In this document: in pieces, positions 14,446 through 22,867 of the stretch
How the letters are laid out: each line of letters begins with the position of its first letter
Position numbering within the stretch: the first letter of the stretch is position 1
Origin: Lachnospiraceae bacterium
GTDB lineage: Bacteria; Bacillota; Clostridia; Lachnospirales; Lachnospiraceae
Assembly (NCBI GenBank): GCA_016285265.1
Contig: JAEEQL010000013.1
Coordinates: 1 to 36,162 of the forward strand
Direction of reading: 5' to 3'
DNA length: 36,162 nt
Notes under the pieces: model-generated
Seen by the model: the letters and a program-made list of their open reading frames with translations, nothing else
Databases searched by the model: none
Told to the model about the DNA's origin: nothing
Position numbers and translations under genes: made by a program

Positions 14446-17013
14446 TTAAATATTTTCCCAAAAAGATGCTACATGCTCCCTGATATGGTCCAGATCCGTA
14501 ACTTTTATGTCCGTCCACTCCCTCGGGAACAGTCTTCTGTAGCCGTCACTTAAGAATCTCTTGTCCAAAAGTGCCACGATTCCCTTATCCTCCTCCGTCC
14601 TTATGACTCTTCCGGCCGCCTGGAGGACCTTGTTCATACCGGGATACATATAGGCATATTCATAGCCCATCCTGTCATAACCGTCGAAATAGGACCTGAG
14701 GATATCCCGTTCAAGGTCTACACCCGGGATTCCGGGTCCCACACAGATGGCACCTATCAGTGACTCTCCCTTAAGGTCTATGCCCTCAGAGAAGATGCCG
14801 CCCATGACGCAGAAGCCTATCAGAGACCCGTTTTCCGATAGCCCTGCAGAGCCGTTTTCACCGGGTTCTCGGGCTTCCTGACCGCTTTCTCCGGCCCCCT
14901 GAGCCTCTGAGCCGTCTTCAGCCGCCACGGATCTGTCGAATTCTGCCAGGAATTCCTCCTTTTCACTCTCCGTCATGCCTTCCGTCTGAACGCGAAGTGC
15001 ATCTCCCGGCGTAAGGAAAGCGTCCTCAAAGATTTCCGCTACCCTGTACATGTACGAATATGACGGGAAAAAGACCATATAATTGCCGCACTTAGGCCTG
15101 ATTATCCTTGAAATATGGTCCGCAGTCCTGAAAAACTCGTCCTCGGAGCGGTCCCTGAACCTCGTGGTAACGTCCGAAGCGATGAAGATCCCTCTTTTTG
15201 CGGGGTCAAATACGGATTCCGCATAGACCTCATAGTCCTCATCGGTTCCGCCGAGCAGGCCCTTGTAATACCGGATCGGCAGCATTGTCGCCGAAAACAG
15301 GACCGAAGCCCTTCCAAGTGCCAGGCACTCAGCCACTTTTCGTCCCGGATCGGTGCAGAAAAGTACAACCTTGAAGCCCTCCTCGGGCGAATCCTTATCA
15401 TAGATCACATAATCGTCCCCGAGATCTTCGAATACGTCCAGAAAATCCGATATCCCGAAGTACATATCAAGCAGCTTATCCCGAAGATCCTGCTGTATCT
15501 TACCGGGCTTTTCCCTCTCCTCGATATAGTCGGAAAGCACGGAATGAAGCCTTTCCAGGCTCTTTACGAGTTCCTCGAGGCCGGTATCGAACTTATACCA
15601 CCCTTCCTCAAAGCCCGCGATTACGGTGTCGTCGCCGTATGAAGACCTGATGGACTTAAGCTCCTTTAAAACCTTGGATATCCTTGAGGAAATCTTGGAA
15701 GGGTACTCCTTTTTCAAAAATTCGCTCTTTGTATCGCCTCCGAGCGACTGTTTTATCGTATTTTTCAGCTGTTTCAGCTCTTTTTCGCCGATAGTGGCAC
15801 TGTACATCTCCCTTGCACGGGCGGGCAGGTTATGAGCCTCATCCACCAGGAATATGTACTTTTCCGCGGACGCACTCTCGAAGAACCTCTTGAGCCTTGC
15901 ATGAGGGTCGAAAAGATAGTTGTAATCGCATATTATCCCGTCCGAAAACAGCGCGGCATCAAGGCTCAGCTCAAAGGGACAGACACGGTACTTTTCGGCG
16001 TAATCAAGGATAACCTCCCTCGTAAAGGAGGTCTGCTCGGAAACCAGCGCGTAAAGTGCATCATTTATCCTGTCAAAATGCCCCTTGGCGTACTTGCACG
16101 CAATCGGGTTACAATCCGGCTTTTCCAGGAAACAGATCTTTTCCTTGGCGGTAAGGGTCACTGTCTTGACCTTGAGTCCTTCACTCCTCAGGATCTCGAA
16201 AGCCTCTTCGGGCGCGGTTCTCGTTATCGTCTTGGCCGTCAGGTAGAATACCCTGTCGCAGAGCCCCTCTCCCATCGCTTTTACGGAAGGGAAAAGGACG
16301 GACATGGTCTTGCCGCAGCCCGTGGGTGCCTCGAGGTAGAGCTTCTTTTCCTCCAGGATCGTCTGATATACGCTGACTGCGAGTTTTTTCTGGCCCTTCC
16401 TGTATTCAAAGGGAAACTGTATCTCCTTTATCGAAGCCTGCCTGACCAGCTTCCACTTTCTCTCAAGATCCGCCCATTTGCTGTAGCTGTCGACCAGATC
16501 CCTGAACCATACATCGAGCTCGAGTCTTGTAAATTCCAGATCAAAATACTTTACCGTCTCGTCATCGAGATTCGCATAGGTGATCCTGACGCCGACAGAC
16601 TGCAGATCCATGCCCTCCGGGACGGTATTTAAGTACATATGGGCATAGCATTTGGCCTGGGCGGTGTGCACCGGCACAGGCTCCTTCATTTTCTCTGTTT
16701 TCTTGTAGGTTCCCTTGATCTCTTCGATACAGATACCGGGCTCTTCATCCGGATCCGTGTAGATGCCGTCAGCACGGCCTTCGACGTTTATATCATATTC
16801 ATCATACGAAACGCTTATCTTAAGAGGCATCTCGGCGATGTAACCGGGACCTCTCATACCCTGAAGCTTACGGTGAAGTCTGCTGCCTTTCAGCATAACT
16901 TCGGTACCGACAGGTCCGGCTCCGGAGTTATCTATATCACCGCTCCTAAGTATAAATTCGACAAGACTTCTTACAGATATGGTTATCCGGTCTCTTACTA
17001 CTTCATCAGCCAT
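14446..17013 (-). CDS. XPD/DinG-like Fe-S DNA helicase with N-terminal PD-(D/E)XK nuclease-like domain
   Basis: 855 aa. Residues 1-190 look like a RecB/Cas4-type fold, with GRADGIYT (Asp82) and IEEIKG (Glu98-x-Lys100) as the D...ExK core. The superfamily 2 helicase follows: Walker A PTGCGKT (230-236), motif II DEAH (391-394) in VDEAHNL, and between them Cys294, Cys301, Cys306 and Cys345 spaced like the 4Fe-4S cysteines of XPD/DinG. Motif VI near the end is QAAGRVIRTEEDKG. An odd Gly/Glu/Ser-rich insertion (AEDGSEAQGAGESG and on, about 50 residues) interrupts the second helicase lobe just before GGIFSEGIDL. It likely unwinds DNA at replication forks or damage. The start is one base after the acyltransferase stop (TGATATG). 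Confidence 0.9.
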   Translation of the reverse strand: MADEVVRDRITISVRSLVEFILRSGDIDNSGAGPVGTEVMLKGSRLHRKLQGMRGPGYIAEMPLKISVSYDEYDINVEGRADGIYTDPDEEPGICIEEIKGTYKKTEKMKEPVPVHTAQAKCYAHMYLNTVPEGMDLQSVGVRITYANLDDETVKYFDLEFTRLELDVWFRDLVDSYSKWADLERKWKLVRQASIKEIQFPFEYRKGQKKLAVSVYQTILEEKKLYLEAPTGCGKTMSVLFPSVKAMGEGLCDRVFYLTAKTITRTAPEEAFEILRSEGLKVKTVTLTAKEKICFLEKPDCNPIACKYAKGHFDRINDALYALVSEQTSFTREVILDYAEKYRVCPFELSLDAALFSDGIICDYNYLFDPHARLKRFFESASAEKYIFLVDEAHNLPARAREMYSATIGEKELKQLKNTIKQSLGGDTKSEFLKKEYPSKISSRISKVLKELKSIRSSYGDDTVIAGFEEGWYKFDTGLEELVKSLERLHSVLSDYIEEREKPGKIQQDLRDKLLDMYFGISDFLDVFEDLGDDYVIYDKDSPEEGFKVVLFCTDPGRKVAECLALGRASVLFSATMLPIRYYKGLLGGTDEDYEVYAESVFDPAKRGIFIASDVTTRFRDRSEDEFFRTADHISRIIRPKCGNYMVFFPSYSYMYRVAEIFEDAFLTPGDALRVQTEGMTESEKEEFLAEFDRSVAAEDGSEAQGAGESGQEAREPGENGSAGLSENGSLIGFCVMGGIFSEGIDLKGESLIGAICVGPGIPGVDLERDILRSYFDGYDRMGYEYAYMYPGMNKVLQAAGRVIRTEEDKGIVALLDKRFLSDGYRRLFPREWTDIKVTDLDHIREHVASFWENI

Positions 17014-17014
17014 A

Positions 17015-18208
17015 TCAAGCCTCGTTTTTTGACGTATCGGAAGATGAAGAAAATACGGAATCCGCTCTCTTTATCAGACGAGCAAATGACTTTCCTATCT
17101 GTGTCTTTTTCAGTGCGCCGAGAATGCAGAAAGCCGCGAAACTGCCGCAAAAATCAACAATAACGCCTATTATGAATACGACTGTGGCTGCCATCAGAGT
17201 AAGCAAAATAACACTTGCTATGCCATTAACTTTTTCACATCCAAGGAGCTTTTCCCATGCATATCTTATGGAAAGATTTTCATGAAGAAGATATACACCG
17301 AGAGAATATTTTCCTATGATTCCGAAATACTGTCCGACCTTAACGGGGATCCTCAGCATAAGGAATCCGGTGAACAGAGCGATGGATGTAACAAGTACAA
17401 GTATGTGGTTATATGAGTAGCTGATGCCTAAGATGAAAGATAAGCTTCCGGTCTTAAGATATATTCCCCTGAGGATAAGCGCTTCTCCCATAATGAGAAG
17501 TGCTCCGAGGACGTATGCGGCAAAAGAGATCCAGGCTGCGGGTCTCTTTCCGGATTCTGCTCCCTCTTCATCTCCCCAGGCCGTAAACCTGCGGATGTAT
17601 ACTGCTACGAAGTAAAGGATGATGTACCACATCGCATCCATTCCTCCGGCATCCGCCGAAAGCGTCGCGGGCGCGACGGACTTGATCACAACGTGAAATA
17701 CCATGAGTGCTGCGAGAAGGAACTTAAGCTGCGTCTTGCTCATGGCTCTTGCGGCGATACCGAGCACGGGGGTTACCAGGTAGAAGAAAACATACGCTGT
17801 CATGAACCAGTATGTACCCATCGATATGGGAAGAACGAGTCTCAAAATGAAATAGGTGTCGACCGGCTCAACGGGTCCGCCGAGAACTATTCCAATGAGT
17901 CCCACGATCACGGAATATAGCCAGACCCTGATGACCAGACTGATCAGTCTCGAAAGCTTAAAGGTGCTCTTGTAAAGGAGAAAGCCGCTCATGAGCATGT
18001 AGAGATTTACGGCAACAATCGCAAGCGCTTCCATGAACCACGCGACCACATCGGCAGCCTCAAAAGGCTCACCCGAAGAAAGCGGTGTAAGGACATTTCC
18101 CTTGTCGAGATAATGCAAAATAACAATCATTATCATTGCTATGCATCTCAAAAGGTCCAGTCCGTAATTGCGTGTGTTATTTTTCGCAGAAACCGCATTA
18201 TCACTCAT
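17015..18208 (-). CDS. Acyltransferase family membrane protein (Acyl_transf_3)
   Basis: About ten membrane segments in 397 aa, beginning YGLDLLRCIAMIMIVILHYL with the conserved arginine and histidine of the PF01757 acyltransferases that O-acetylate surface polysaccharides and lipids. A late GKYSLGVYLLHENL segment also fits the family. I start at ATG 18208, which has GAGAAGG nine bases upstream; a TTG 18 bases earlier in the same frame is less likely. It sits between a large membrane protein gene (42 bp gap) and the helicase gene (1 bp gap). The acceptor is unknown; a cell-surface glycan or wall polymer is plausible because an MraY-type gene is in the same series. Confidence 0.88.
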   Translation of the reverse strand: MSDNAVSAKNNTRNYGLDLLRCIAMIMIVILHYLDKGNVLTPLSSGEPFEAADVVAWFMEALAIVAVNLYMLMSGFLLYKSTFKLSRLISLVIRVWLYSVIVGLIGIVLGGPVEPVDTYFILRLVLPISMGTYWFMTAYVFFYLVTPVLGIAARAMSKTQLKFLLAALMVFHVVIKSVAPATLSADAGGMDAMWYIILYFVAVYIRRFTAWGDEEGAESGKRPAAWISFAAYVLGALLIMGEALILRGIYLKTGSLSFILGISYSYNHILVLVTSIALFTGFLMLRIPVKVGQYFGIIGKYSLGVYLLHENLSIRYAWEKLLGCEKVNGIASVILLTLMAATVVFIIGVIVDFCGSFAAFCILGALKKTQIGKSFARLIKRADSVFSSSSDTSKNEA

Positions 18209-18250
18209 ACTAACGCACCTTCTCAAAATTTGGTATCAATAGTTATTTTT

Positions 18251-20164
18251 CTATTCGTACACTGCAAAGAGTGAGTCCGTATAGGTCAGCTTATAGTCTT
18301 CCTTTTCGATGAAATCGTAGATCATCTTCCACTTGGTCTCGTTATCGCTGACGGATGCATTGTCGGAAATACAGATTATGATGACGGGCTTTTCATAGTA
18401 CTCTCCGACCTCATTTCCCTCGAGGGATTCATCCACCCTTGCGGTGATCTCATCGAGCTCACGGGCCATCTTTTCCGCGCTGTAGCTGTCAAGATCGGGC
18501 CAGGGGTTAAATGCCGGCGTCATCTGAAGGTAGAACGGCATGGCGGGGATATAACCGAAGCTTATAAGTTCCCTGTCGCTCAGTCCGTTACTTTGTATGT
18601 AAGCGCTGAGTCCCGTGAAGCAGGCGGACTTTTCATAGCTCATCCGGATCCCTTTAAGAGTTGGATTATCGCCTGCGGTATAGCTTCTTTCCGCTCCGGA
18701 GCCTCCGGTGGCTTCACAGAACGCGAAATTAAACCCAAACAGCGTTACCTGGATGAAAAAGAAAACCGTAACCGCCGCGATCACGCACTTAAGCCCGTAC
18801 AGAGCCGGTATCTTGCAGTCTTTGAGCAGCTCATATATCGAAAGGAAAACAACCGGCAGCCAGAAAAAAGCATTGTTATAGACCGACATATCGGAATTAT
18901 TTCCGCCGATACCTGTGATCAGGAGAACATATGCCGCCAGGACCGCGAGCAGTCTTTTTGAGGCGGGAAGGTTTCTTCTGAACACTCCGATAACGCAGCA
19001 GCACAGGGTCAGAAATGCAATCTTTGCGGCAAGATATCTCCAGCTGTTGTAAACCGTATAGTCATAAACGATCACGTCCCTGATAATGAGGAACATTACG
19101 GCACAGATGCCTATTATCACGCCCGATACGTCGGCGAGCAGGTCGATGATCCTCTGGGAGGTTCCGCGACCCTTTGCGTCTTCCTTTCCGAGGGAATACC
19201 TGTCATTGACGAACGTGGCAAGGAATCTGATGACACCGGCTGCCACGGCAAATACCAGAAGCCTTAAGATCCAGTAGATCTGGTTCGTGTACATCTTAAG
19301 GAGAGCCATTATCATCGCCTTGACTCCGTATCCCGCCGCGCTGTCGGGGATCGTAAAGAGCTCCCTGATGCCGCCAAGATATGCCGCAAATCCGTACCTG
19401 ATGCCCATGTAAAGGAAGAATACGGAAAACGCCGCAGCGTACCCCAGGCAGAACCAGAAGCCGCGCATAAAGGTCTTCCTGAACGCTTCGACTCTGGAGG
19501 GCATTTTTACACCGTCACCGGAATTGTAAGCCTCCCTGAACTCAAATACGCCGTACATCCATATGGCCAGAATAAGTGATGCCTGAGGGAGATTGGAAAA
19601 TCTTACGAAGATACCGAGTCCGCACAGGCCGCCCGAGATTGCTATGGTCAGTGCCTCATCCTCCGTTATGCCCCTGTAGAGCATGAGTGCGGAGAATGTG
19701 ATGACCAAATAGGTCAGGTAATGGTAAAGGACGGTAGTGGGTGCCCAGCACATGGAAAGAGCCGTAAACTCGGCGAAAAACGCGATCCATCCGGGCATCT
19801 TCAGTTCCCTTGTAAGGAAAAGATACATAAGGACAGCCATTATCGCAGGAACGAACGATGTGTAGAAATTCATTCCCAGAAGCGTATGGCCGTAAGGAAG
19901 CACGGTAAAAAGATGCCCCACCGAATTGGCAAGGTATGTTGAAAACAGCCACATGGGGTCCATATGGTCCATGCTCATGTAGCGGAAATTGGTGAGATTG
20001 TATCCGGTGTCCCAGAGGTCGAGACCCTTATGGATATTTCTGAAGGGATAGAGCGAAAGCACCAAAAGTGCAAGAGAATCCAAAAGATCACGGATAAGAG
20101 GATCATGATCTTCGATGTATTTTCTGAATCCCGCAGGGGATGTTTTTTCTTCAGGTTTTGTCAT
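18251..20164 (-). CDS. Large polytopic membrane protein, possible GT-C glycosyltransferase
   Basis: 637 aa with roughly ten or more hydrophobic spans. After the first span there is an acidic loop (GLDLWDTGYNL) in the place where GT-C enzymes keep their catalytic aspartate, and the C-terminal about 140 residues form a soluble extracytoplasmic domain. This layout resembles polyprenyl-phosphate-sugar-dependent GT-C transferases, but I see no decisive motif and call it only as possible. ATG 20164 is preferred: AAGG is nine bases upstream and the gene then overlaps the CPBP gene by 14 bases, as expected for coupled translation. Confidence 0.75.
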   Translation of the reverse strand: MTKPEEKTSPAGFRKYIEDHDPLIRDLLDSLALLVLSLYPFRNIHKGLDLWDTGYNLTNFRYMSMDHMDPMWLFSTYLANSVGHLFTVLPYGHTLLGMNFYTSFVPAIMAVLMYLFLTRELKMPGWIAFFAEFTALSMCWAPTTVLYHYLTYLVITFSALMLYRGITEDEALTIAISGGLCGLGIFVRFSNLPQASLILAIWMYGVFEFREAYNSGDGVKMPSRVEAFRKTFMRGFWFCLGYAAAFSVFFLYMGIRYGFAAYLGGIRELFTIPDSAAGYGVKAMIMALLKMYTNQIYWILRLLVFAVAAGVIRFLATFVNDRYSLGKEDAKGRGTSQRIIDLLADVSGVIIGICAVMFLIIRDVIVYDYTVYNSWRYLAAKIAFLTLCCCVIGVFRRNLPASKRLLAVLAAYVLLITGIGGNNSDMSVYNNAFFWLPVVFLSIYELLKDCKIPALYGLKCVIAAVTVFFFIQVTLFGFNFAFCEATGGSGAERSYTAGDNPTLKGIRMSYEKSACFTGLSAYIQSNGLSDRELISFGYIPAMPFYLQMTPAFNPWPDLDSYSAEKMARELDEITARVDESLEGNEVGEYYEKPVIIICISDNASVSDNETKWKMIYDFIEKEDYKLTYTDSLFAVYE

Positions 20165-21101
20165 CGGAAGAAACCTTTTTGTCTTCTTTTTTATGATATA
20201 GCAGATAAGCTCCCGCCGCACCCGCCGCAAGGAACAGACCGAAAACCGTCCATAGTCCGGCATTTTCCAATCCCTCGGCCATATAGGTCAGCACATAGGA
20301 TGATATATTAAATAACATATGTATCATAATGCAGATCCCTAATCTTCCGCACTTTTCGTAGGAAAGGATGATAAAGACGGAGGCGAGGAAACCGTAAATG
20401 CCCTGGATGCCGTTTCCGTGATAGATCGCAAAAAAGGCGCTGCACATGATGAGCGGGGCATATCCGACATACATCCTCTTAAGTCCGTTGTAAAGGATGC
20501 CCCTGAACATGAACTCCTCGGAAAACGGAGTCATCAAGCCGTAAACAAGAAGTCCCACTATAAACGAGCAGGAATACTGTTCCTCGGCAACCTGTGTGTA
20601 GCTCTGCGAAAGGGCTGCTATCCCGAGCTTATAGATCAGGATATTAAGGACAACGGCAAGCGATACGGTGACAAGTCCGGTCAGAAGTGCAAATTTTTTA
20701 TCGTATTCCTTTTTCGGAGTGTACTTTCCGTCATACTCAAGGGCCTTGGAACGAATCATCAGTCCCGCAGCGACAAAGGAAATACCGGTGATGATCGCCG
20801 ACCAGTCGGGAGCTATGTCAAGGCCGTCCGTCTGATACACTATCAGATGCGAAGCCACTGCCCCGCCGATATCCTCAGCGATCGCAGGGACGATCACGGC
20901 CGTTAACAGCCTTAAGATGGTCTCAGTCAGGAACTTATAGACTATGTACATCACGAAGAAAAGAAACAGCCTGAAGACCAGCTTGCCGGGCTTAATAGGC
21001 TCCTTTGCTCCGCCTGCCGAAGCCGTTCCGGCAGAGGCGGGCTGTTTCACGGATGTGTTCTTTTTATCATCAGAACGATCTGATCTCGTCTCCTTCGTCA
21101 T
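20151..21101 (-). CDS. CPBP family intramembrane glutamic endopeptidase
   Basis: 316 aa with about eight membrane spans after a 40-residue polar, Ala/Ser/Lys-rich head. The Abi/CAAX family motifs are all present: EExxxR as SEEFMFR (Glu195, Glu196, Arg200), FxxxH as FAIYH (His228), and HxxxN as HMLFN (His261, Asn265). Bacterial members cleave membrane or prenylated substrates and some protect against bacteriocins. GGAG lies seven bases before the ATG. The 32-base overlap with greA is unusually long, but no later start would keep the first span. Confidence 0.92.
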   Translation of the reverse strand: MTKETRSDRSDDKKNTSVKQPASAGTASAGGAKEPIKPGKLVFRLFLFFVMYIVYKFLTETILRLLTAVIVPAIAEDIGGAVASHLIVYQTDGLDIAPDWSAIITGISFVAAGLMIRSKALEYDGKYTPKKEYDKKFALLTGLVTVSLAVVLNILIYKLGIAALSQSYTQVAEEQYSCSFIVGLLVYGLMTPFSEEFMFRGILYNGLKRMYVGYAPLIMCSAFFAIYHGNGIQGIYGFLASVFIILSYEKCGRLGICIMIHMLFNISSYVLTYMAEGLENAGLWTVFGLFLAAGAAGAYLLYHKKEDKKVSSDDKT

Positions 21102-21570
21102 CCGTGTTCTCCAGTGCTGTAATCTTTACATCATATTCGACCGCATCGTTGACCTTTACGTGGCATACATCGCCCACATGCTTATGCAGGAGTGCCTTTC
21201 CGAGCGGTGATTCGTTGGTAATAAGGCCGTTTAAGGAATCGCCCCTTATAGTGGTGACTATCTTAAACTGCTGAGTGCTTCCGTCCGAAAGAAATTCGAC
21301 GGTGACGGTGTTGTTCAGGCCGACCTCGTCTTCCTTTGACTCATCATCTATTATCGTGGCAGTGCGGATCATGCGCTCGAGATAGCTGATCCTCGAATTG
21401 TTCTGTCTGTTGAACTTCTTGGCGGCATAGTACTCGAAATTCTCCGACCTGTCGCCCTGGGCCGCTGCTTCGCGCACGTCCTCGACTGCCTTGGGACGAA
21501 CCACGAGCTTTCTGTATTCTATTTCTTCCTCCATCTTTTTGATGTCGGATTTAGTCAGCTTGTCATACAT
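21070..21570 (-). CDS. greA: Transcript cleavage factor GreA/GreB family
   Basis: 166 aa. The N-terminal coiled-coil finger carries GDRSENFEYYAAKK with the acidic tip residues Asp40 and Glu43 that let RNA polymerase cut backtracked RNA; the C-terminal FKBP-like domain contains ESPLGKALLHKHVGDV. The DRSEN tip and ITNESPLGKALL favour a GreA-type paralogue. It starts one base after the mraY-like stop and overlaps the CPBP gene by 32 bases, so it is embedded in an envelope gene series. Confidence 0.93.
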   Translation of the reverse strand: MYDKLTKSDIKKMEEEIEYRKLVVRPKAVEDVREAAAQGDRSENFEYYAAKKFNRQNNSRISYLERMIRTATIIDDESKEDEVGLNNTVTVEFLSDGSTQQFKIVTTIRGDSLNGLITNESPLGKALLHKHVGDVCHVKVNDAVEYDVKITALENTDDEGDEIRSF

Positions 21571-21571
21571 A

Positions 21572-22537
21572 TCATTTCACCATTCCGAGGGCTATCAGTG
21601 AGATGAGCGCCTGCAGGATCATAAATCTGTTAACCACCTGTGTGTTGGACCATCCACCCTTCTTGCGGAAGTGGTCATGGAGCGGTGTGCGGATGTTCTT
21701 CATGGGATTGACCTTGAACACCCTGATGAAGGTGACCTTGAAAAGTCCGAGGCCTCCGTCGAGGATGATGATCAGACAGAGGATCAGGAACATGAAGGGA
21801 GCTCCGGAAAGAAGAACGCTGATCGCCAGGAATACTCCTATCGCTCTCGAACCCGCATCGCCCATAAGGAGCCTCGAGGGTGTCGAATTGTACCAAAGGT
21901 ACGCAAGGAGCGCCATTATCATGATAAGAATACCGGAGCCGACCTTTTCCAGGCTTCCCAGCATAAATGCCAGTGCAAAGACCGATACGCCGCTGGTTAT
22001 CGAAAGCGTTCCGCAGAGTCCGTCAACGCCGTCGCAGCAATTGGTCACGTTGATGCTTGCCCAAACGAGCATAACGGCAAGGACGGTAAAGATCACCGGA
22101 TGTAAATGAACCGATACCCCCGCAAGCGCGAAGTGAACATCCGAGCCGTTGTGATAGACATATACAAGTGCCGTCATGACGGACACCACAAGGTCGAGAA
22201 TTCCTTTTTTCATCTCTCCCCAGGGATTGGCGGATGCATCATCCAGAAATCCCGTGAGCATGCAGAAGATGATGAGCAGGTAATAGAGCAGTTTCTCGAG
22301 GCTGATCTCGGTGAAGAACAGTGATATCACGGTAAAGACCAGGATGAAGACGATGCCTGCGCCCCTGGGCTTTCCGATCGACTTCGTTCCGTCGACGGCA
22401 AATTCCCTTCCGCCGTCGGTGGGGAGCTTCTTTTCAAAGAGCCTGAGGGCTATGAAAGTAAGCACAAATGAAAGCAGTGCCCCTATGAGCATCACCGTGT
22501 TCCTCGCATCTGCATCCGTAATGAATTGGTATAGCAT
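21572..22537 (-). CDS. MraY/WecA family phosphosugar-polyprenyl phosphate transferase (MraY-like)
   Basis: 321 aa, about ten membrane spans. Members transfer a phosphosugar from a UDP-sugar to undecaprenyl phosphate, making lipid I in the case of MraY. Motifs: the Mg-binding pair Asp99-Asp100 in GFLDD, NCCDGVDGL (Asp169, Asp172), GDAGSRAIG (Asp227) and a histidine motif PLHDHFRKKGGWS where classical MraY has HHH. That loop and the WSN ending favour MraY over WecA, but the middle His is Asp. It is outside any division/cell wall cluster, so it may be a paralogue. AGGTGAG lies close before the ATG. The tRNA-Val terminator ends only 13 bp upstream, leaving no room for a promoter. Confidence 0.85.
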   Translation of the reverse strand: MLYQFITDADARNTVMLIGALLSFVLTFIALRLFEKKLPTDGGREFAVDGTKSIGKPRGAGIVFILVFTVISLFFTEISLEKLLYYLLIIFCMLTGFLDDASANPWGEMKKGILDLVVSVMTALVYVYHNGSDVHFALAGVSVHLHPVIFTVLAVMLVWASINVTNCCDGVDGLCGTLSITSGVSVFALAFMLGSLEKVGSGILIMIMALLAYLWYNSTPSRLLMGDAGSRAIGVFLAISVLLSGAPFMFLILCLIIILDGGLGLFKVTFIRVFKVNPMKNIRTPLHDHFRKKGGWSNTQVVNRFMILQALISLIALGMVK

Positions 22538-22550
22538 TCTCTCACCTCGG

Positions 22551-22589
22551 AAAAATAAAAATCCTCTGCATTTTCAGCTTGCAGAGGAT
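22551..22589 (-). terminator. tRNA-Val terminator / leader hairpin of the mraY-like operon
   Basis: A perfect 10-bp stem (ATCCTCTGCA / TGCAGAGGAT) followed on the minus strand by TTTTATTTTT. It lies between tRNA-Val and the ribosome binding site of the mraY-like gene. Confidence 0.88.
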
Positions 22590-22597
22590 GAAAAAAA

Positions 22598-22671
22598 TGG
22601 GACCAACAGGGTTCGAACCTGTGACCTCCCGCACGTCAAGCGGACGCTCATCCCAGCTGAGCTATGATCCC
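22598..22671 (-). tRNA. tRNA-Val (anticodon GAC)
   Basis: 74 nt, complete cloverleaf: acceptor GGGATCA/TGGTCCC with one G-T pair, D arm GCTC/GAGC, anticodon stem TCCGC/GCGGG with loop TTGACGT (anticodon GAC at positions 34-36), T arm ACAGG-TTCGAAC-CCTGT, discriminator A. No CCA is encoded; a run of Ts follows, so CCA must be added enzymatically. It reads GUC and GUU. It has its own promoter. Confidence 0.97.
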
Positions 22672-22723
22672 ATCTGACCGGGAATAAAATTCCTATTAAG
22701 GAGCTCTTTCCAGCCACTCGGAT

Positions 22724-22752
22724 ATTATACAAAAAAACACCTTTATTTGCAA
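22724..22752 (-). promoter_or_regulatory. tRNA-Val promoter
   Basis: On the minus strand TTGCAA (complement of 22747-22752), 17 bp, then a perfect TATAAT (complement of 22724-22729), 52 bp before the mature tRNA 5' end. It may also drive the six-gene mraY-like series by read-through. Confidence 0.85.
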
Positions 22753-22790
22753 GGATTTTACCCAATAAATAAGGGCGGGCGAAAGCCTCT

Positions 22791-22824
22791 AAAAAAGCGG
22801 TGCCCCGCCTGATCGGAGCACCGC
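22791..22824 (-). terminator. Terminator of the sugar ABC transporter operon
   Basis: Minus-strand stem GCGGTGCTCC / GGGGCACCGC (10 bp, one G-T pair), 8-base loop, then TTTTTTA. It lies 43 bp behind the binding-protein stop codon. Confidence 0.92.
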
Positions 22825-22867
22825 CGTGAAAAAAGAATTTGAACCGTTAACTATATCTCAACTGAGA

